NCBI RefSeq assembly: GCF_050749885.1
Contig: NZ_JBOIUB010000017.1
Coordinates: 1-64,000 of the forward strand
Source: Zooshikella sp050749885
Lineage (GTDB): Bacteria > Pseudomonadota > Gammaproteobacteria > Pseudomonadales > Zooshikellaceae
Reading direction: 5' to 3'
Length of the DNA stretch: 64,000 bases
A program made the translations under genes and the position numbers. Numbering within the stretch: position 1 is the stretch's first letter; each line of letters opens with the position of its first letter. Of the stretch, positions 61,624 through 64,000 are shown piece after piece. The notes under the pieces were generated by a model. It did not search any database, had not been told where the DNA came from, and worked only from the letters and a program-made list of their open reading frames with translations.

Positions 61624-61995
61624 ATGAAACATATAAAATACTTTTTAATAGTTCTTGTTAGTACTTTCCCTTTGGTGATCCACTCAGCTAATGCAGCAAA
61701 TATTTATACCGCCAGCAGCCATTCAATTGGTGATATCACATTTCACTCGGTGAAAGAGACTATTTACCCTTCAACTGCAGGCGTTGTTCAAGTCACTTTT
61801 TCAAGCATAGCTTGGAATGATAGCACTAACTGCAATAAAAGATTTGTATATATCCGAAATGAGGACTCCCACTTAGTTTCTGCTATTTTGACTGCATACA
61901 CTGCTGGTATGCAGATTAGGATTTTTGTTGATGATGATTTGCAAGCTGATGATCATATTTGTTATGTGAGAGCACTAAAGTTAGTTAAAGGTTAA
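61624..61995 (+). CDS. secreted small protein, paralogue 1
   Basis: A 123-residue protein with a signal peptide (MKHIKYFLIVLVSTFPLVIH, cleavage near ANA). The mature part contains SIAWNDSTNCNKRFVYIRNE, AILTAYTAGMQIRIFVDDD and a late HICYVRALKLV. The Cys / AY-x-A / Cys plan is shared with the next gene. Beta-strand-rich with an internal helix, it faintly recalls AB5-toxin B subunits; that is a speculation. Probably a prophage-carried accessory gene. Confidence 0.6.
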   Translation: MKHIKYFLIVLVSTFPLVIHSANAANIYTASSHSIGDITFHSVKETIYPSTAGVVQVTFSSIAWNDSTNCNKRFVYIRNEDSHLVSAILTAYTAGMQIRIFVDDDLQADDHICYVRALKLVKG

Positions 61996-62129
61996 TAACA
62001 CTGTAGATACCACAATTCGAATGTAAAAAAGAGTACGAATTAAAAATATAATTATTATCGGTTTTCCCTCCAATTGAGCGTGTATTATTGCTTATCTTGG
62101 CTTTTTGATTTGTCAAACTGTATTAGGAA

Positions 62130-62486
62130 GTGAAACACATGAAGTCTTTTTTTAAATTATTATCGTGTTTATTTATTTTATTTAGTGCTTTTGCGTTAAG
62201 TGACGAGCTTACAACGAGCCCTTATACTCAAATTGAATCCGTTGATGCTTTTACAGATTTTGGTGATGGAGATATTATTTTCGATCTTGTGGCAAAAGTG
62301 AATGGGTGTGAAAGAGGCTATTGGATGAACAAAAATCATCCTGGGTATAACACTACAATGAGTATGATTATTGCCGCTTACCAGGCCAAAACCCGTGTTC
62401 TTGTAAGAGGTTATTCTCAGCGCCGTTGGACTGGTAGTGCAGGCCCCTTTTGTCAGTTATATTCTATTAGATATGTTCCAAACTAA
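62130..62486 (+). CDS. secreted small protein, paralogue 2
   Basis: A 118-residue protein with signal peptide (MKSFFKLLSCLFILFSAFAL; start ATG 62139, or 62130). Mature part: FGDGDIIFDLVAKVNGCERG, TMSMIIAAYQAKTRVLVRGY and GPFCQLYSIRYV. It shares the Cys / AAY-x-A / Cys plan with the preceding gene, so the pair arose by duplication. Function unknown. Confidence 0.6.
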   Translation: MKHMKSFFKLLSCLFILFSAFALSDELTTSPYTQIESVDAFTDFGDGDIIFDLVAKVNGCERGYWMNKNHPGYNTTMSMIIAAYQAKTRVLVRGYSQRRWTGSAGPFCQLYSIRYVPN

Positions 62487-62571
62487 TTTTTTAATTAGAA
62501 TAAGTGAAAATCAAGTGAAAAATCAAGTAATGAAATTTTTCACCTAATCAACGCATTTTAAATCCCTCACA

Positions 62572-62603
62572 ATCCTCAGCATTGATTGAATAATGCTGAG
62601 GAT
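62572..62603 (+). promoter_or_regulatory. hairpin covering the endolysin ribosome-binding site
   Basis: ATCCTCAGCATT (62572-62583) and AATGCTGAGGAT (62592-62603) form a perfect 12-bp stem with an 8-base loop. The GAGG ribosome-binding site of the endolysin gene (ATG 62607) lies inside the right arm. In mRNA this would block translation unless opened; alternatively it ends upstream transcription, although no U-run follows. Confidence 0.55.
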
Positions 62604-62606
62604 ACT

Positions 62607-63023
62607 ATGCCACAATTCAGTACTCGCTCACTTGAGCGACTTACCAGTTGCCATCCCGATCTGCAGGTGGTGTTCCAGGAAGTCATAAAAGACTGCGACT
62701 GTACGATATTAGAAGGTTTTCGTAGCCGAGAAGCGCAGAATGACGCTTATTCAGCCGGTCGTTCTAAGCTTAAATTTCCTCAAAGCAAACACAATCACTC
62801 TCCATCACTCGCGGTGGATGTCGCGCCTTATCCTATCGATTGGCAGGATATTAACGGGTTTTATTACTTTGGTGGGCTGGTGCTGGGTACGGCATTAAAC
62901 CTGTATAAAAACGGCCAAATTAGTCATCGATTACGCTGGGGTGGTGATTGGGACCGGGATCATGATGTCAGTGATCAGTCATTTAATGACCTGGTACATT
63001 TCGAACTTTACAAGGAAGCATGA
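62607..63023 (+). CDS. phage endolysin, peptidase M15 family
   Basis: A 138-residue L-Ala-D-Glu/VanY-type peptidase. Zinc-site motifs: SKHNHSPSLAVDVAPYPID (S-x-H ... D) and LVHFELYKEA (H-x-E/H region), with EGFRSREAQNDAYSAGRSKL ahead of it. It would cut the peptidoglycan stem peptide at lysis. The ATG at 62607 has GAGG upstream; an in-frame ATG at 62586 lies in the hairpin. Followed directly by holin-type genes. Confidence 0.88.
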   Translation: MPQFSTRSLERLTSCHPDLQVVFQEVIKDCDCTILEGFRSREAQNDAYSAGRSKLKFPQSKHNHSPSLAVDVAPYPIDWQDINGFYYFGGLVLGTALNLYKNGQISHRLRWGGDWDRDHDVSDQSFNDLVHFELYKEA

Positions 63024-63211
63024 TGGATAAATCAGGCATCGCGAGTTATAGCGTAGGCACAGTGACCGCTGTGGGTGCCGCTATCGTGGAACAATGGAAT
63101 CCTATGGATTGGCTCACCGCCATTGGCGTTATCGTGGGAGTGATTGGGGTGATCGTCAGAATGTATAAGGATATTGCCGCTCATATGGATCGGCGTAGGG
63201 AGGAAGAATGA
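63020..63211 (+). CDS. small holin-like membrane protein
   Basis: A 63-residue protein with two hydrophobic segments (ASYSVGTVTAVGAAIVE; WLTAIGVIVGVIGVIVRMY) and a charged tail (DRRREEE). It overlaps the endolysin stop (ATGA) and sits in a lysis cassette, which supports a holin role. Confidence 0.75.
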   Translation: MMDKSGIASYSVGTVTAVGAAIVEQWNPMDWLTAIGVIVGVIGVIVRMYKDIAAHMDRRREEE

Positions 63212-63603
63212 ATTGGTTAGCGAAATTAGTCAGTGGTGGCCTGGCCGAGCCAATTGATGCCATTGGCAATGTACTGGATAAAGTCACCACCTCAGATGCA
63301 GAGCGTATGCAGGCGGAGATTTTATTAGAGCGTCTGCGTCAACAGCCTCAGGTTTTACAGGTTGAACTGAATAAATTGGAATCACAGCACCGCAGTTTAT
63401 TTGTTGCTGGCTGGCGTCCGTTTATAGGCTGGGTCTGTGGGTTGGGTTTAACGTTTACCTTTTTAATTAACCCCATCGTACAATGGGTATCAGGGAAGCC
63501 AGGACCTCAACTGCCGTTTGATATTATGACGGAGCTGGTCTTAGCCCTTTTGGGTTTAGGTGCGCTCAGAACGGCTGAGAAGTTCGGAGGACGGGCCAAA
63601 TAA
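63208..63603 (+). CDS. 3TM-type phage holin
   Basis: A 131-residue protein of the GTA/3TM holin family: DAIGNVLDKVTTSDAERMQ at the start, FVAGWRPFIGWVCGLGLTF in the middle and LVLALLGLGALRTAEKFGG at the end. Overlaps its neighbours by four and one bases, completing a tight lysis block. Confidence 0.85.
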   Translation: MNWLAKLVSGGLAEPIDAIGNVLDKVTTSDAERMQAEILLERLRQQPQVLQVELNKLESQHRSLFVAGWRPFIGWVCGLGLTFTFLINPIVQWVSGKPGPQLPFDIMTELVLALLGLGALRTAEKFGGRAK

Positions 63604-63743
63604 TGCGTCGTAAGCTGCTCCCGAAACAGGCGATGTTTGTGAAGGAATATCTGGTAGATCTGAATACCACATAAGCCGCCATACGGGCTGGGTACCACAA
63701 GCAGGGAGATCAAAGCCTTATTAACCGGATTGCGAACCATTAG
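63603..63743 (+). pseudogene. small terminase subunit, stop-interrupted
   Basis: Starts MRRKLLPKQAMFVKEYLVDL and NTT, meets TAA at 63672-63674 and continues AAIRAGYHKQG. The family motif is NxTQAAIRAGY, so a CAA (Gln) to TAA change is visible. The frame is then lost at TAG 63741. The stop of the holin overlaps the ATG (TAATG). Confidence 0.75.
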
Positions 63744-63864
63744 CATCGGCTTACTTACTACACCTATTGTTGGCTGGTTTATCAGTTTAATTGTGGCAAC
63801 GGGTATCGCCATTTATAAAAACCGAAACCAAGTGAAAGCGTTTTTGAGTGGAAGGCCAGAATAA
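63664..63864 (+). pseudogene. membrane-protein fragment in another frame
   Basis: An open frame without a start codon reads REIKALLTGLRTISIGLLTT, PIVGWFISLIVATGIAIYKN and ends AFLSGRPE. It looks like the C-terminus of a small membrane protein joined to the terminase remnant by deletion. Confidence 0.45.
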
Positions 63865-63906
63865 AACTCTGGTCCCTGTAATACTTTAAAAACTATCCAT
63901 GATCAT

Positions 63907-64000
63907 ATGAATATTATGATTAATAATCCAGAAAAAATTCCCGGATTAATTTGGGATAATACCAAAGAAAAATTCAGCAAGATGGAGAAAGGTATTTCCT
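63907..64000 (+). CDS. start of a gene cut by the window edge
   Basis: An open frame from ATG 63907 (MNIMINNPEKIPGLIWDNTK) runs off the window. No ribosome-binding site is clear; family not recognised. Confidence 0.35.
   Translation, partial: MNIMINNPEKIPGLIWDNTKEKFSKMEKGIS

Noticed and set aside
60168..63743. Possible stop-codon recoding in the prophage
   Set aside because: The interrupting codons are of three kinds (TGA, TAG, TAA) and are accompanied by a frameshift and deletions. Decay explains them better than a recoded genetic code.
1..64000. CRISPR arrays and rRNA genes
   Set aside because: No regularly spaced repeats of CRISPR type and no rRNA sequence were seen on either strand.

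Overview
The window looks like an AT-rich chromosome segment of a marine-type gammaproteobacterium. Gene content (menFDBCE, class II DAHP synthase, ilvGM with a leader attenuator, putP/putA, flavodoxin-type HemG, ThpR, YdcH) fits the Oceanospirillales/Zooshikella-like part of the class. That placement is inference from gene content; no ribosomal marker is present.

Layout. 0-2.3 kb: a cut-off gene end, a HemG-type menaquinone-dependent protoporphyrinogen oxidase and an unknown membrane-anchored coiled-coil protein. 2.7-8.1 kb: a leftward dipeptide/oligopeptide ABC importer operon (fused ATPase, binding protein, two permeases). 9.0-14.9 kb: the most unusual metabolic block, with a UGSC-type two-domain protein that has lost its redox pair, an enolase paralogue with three altered active-site residues, an AraC regulator and a two-subunit aconitase X. 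Together with the divergent importer it resembles an uncharacterised uptake and catabolic locus. 16.8-23.5 kb: a compact menaquinone operon menF-D-B-C-E that lacks menH. 24-29 kb: a DUF748 AsmA-like envelope protein, a TetR regulator and small membrane proteins. 29.3-35.5 kb: proline use (PutP, a short PutA without the ribbon-helix-helix repressor domain, and a PruR-like AraC regulator). 35.6-41.4 kb: PilZ, free-Met-sulfoxide reductase, class II DAHP synthase, an Asp/Glu racemase-family protein and several unknowns. 41.6-43.7 kb: ilvGM behind a leader peptide and terminator. 45.0 kb: tRNA-Pro(CGG).

Right of the tRNA the window becomes accessory: many small membrane, secreted or unknown genes in mixed orientation, a decayed class II tRNA-like sequence, a frameshifted HNH nuclease, an IS3 remnant and an internally deleted IS4-family element. 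A three-gene ABC-3C-type conflict system (DUF4297-like nuclease, middle component, SMC/Rad50-like ATPase) lies at 54.2-57.7 kb. A 33-bp sequence found at 50.78 kb recurs at 57.78 kb, and an inverted relative sits at 57.94-57.99 kb next to a tyrosine integrase, so the defence segment may be a mobile module.

58.0-64.0 kb is a decaying prophage. Its integrase, DNA-binding protein and lysis genes (M15 endolysin, two holin-like proteins) read through, but recT, a small nuclease, a Mor-type activator and the small terminase are truncated, stop-interrupted or frameshifted. Two paralogous secreted small proteins sit before the lysis genes as possible morons.

Functional links within the window: DAHP synthase supplies chorismate, which MenF draws on; menaquinone is the acceptor for HemG-type oxidase; proline uptake and oxidation form one unit; and the aconitase X family is known to act on a hydroxyproline, although the usual partner reductase is not seen here.
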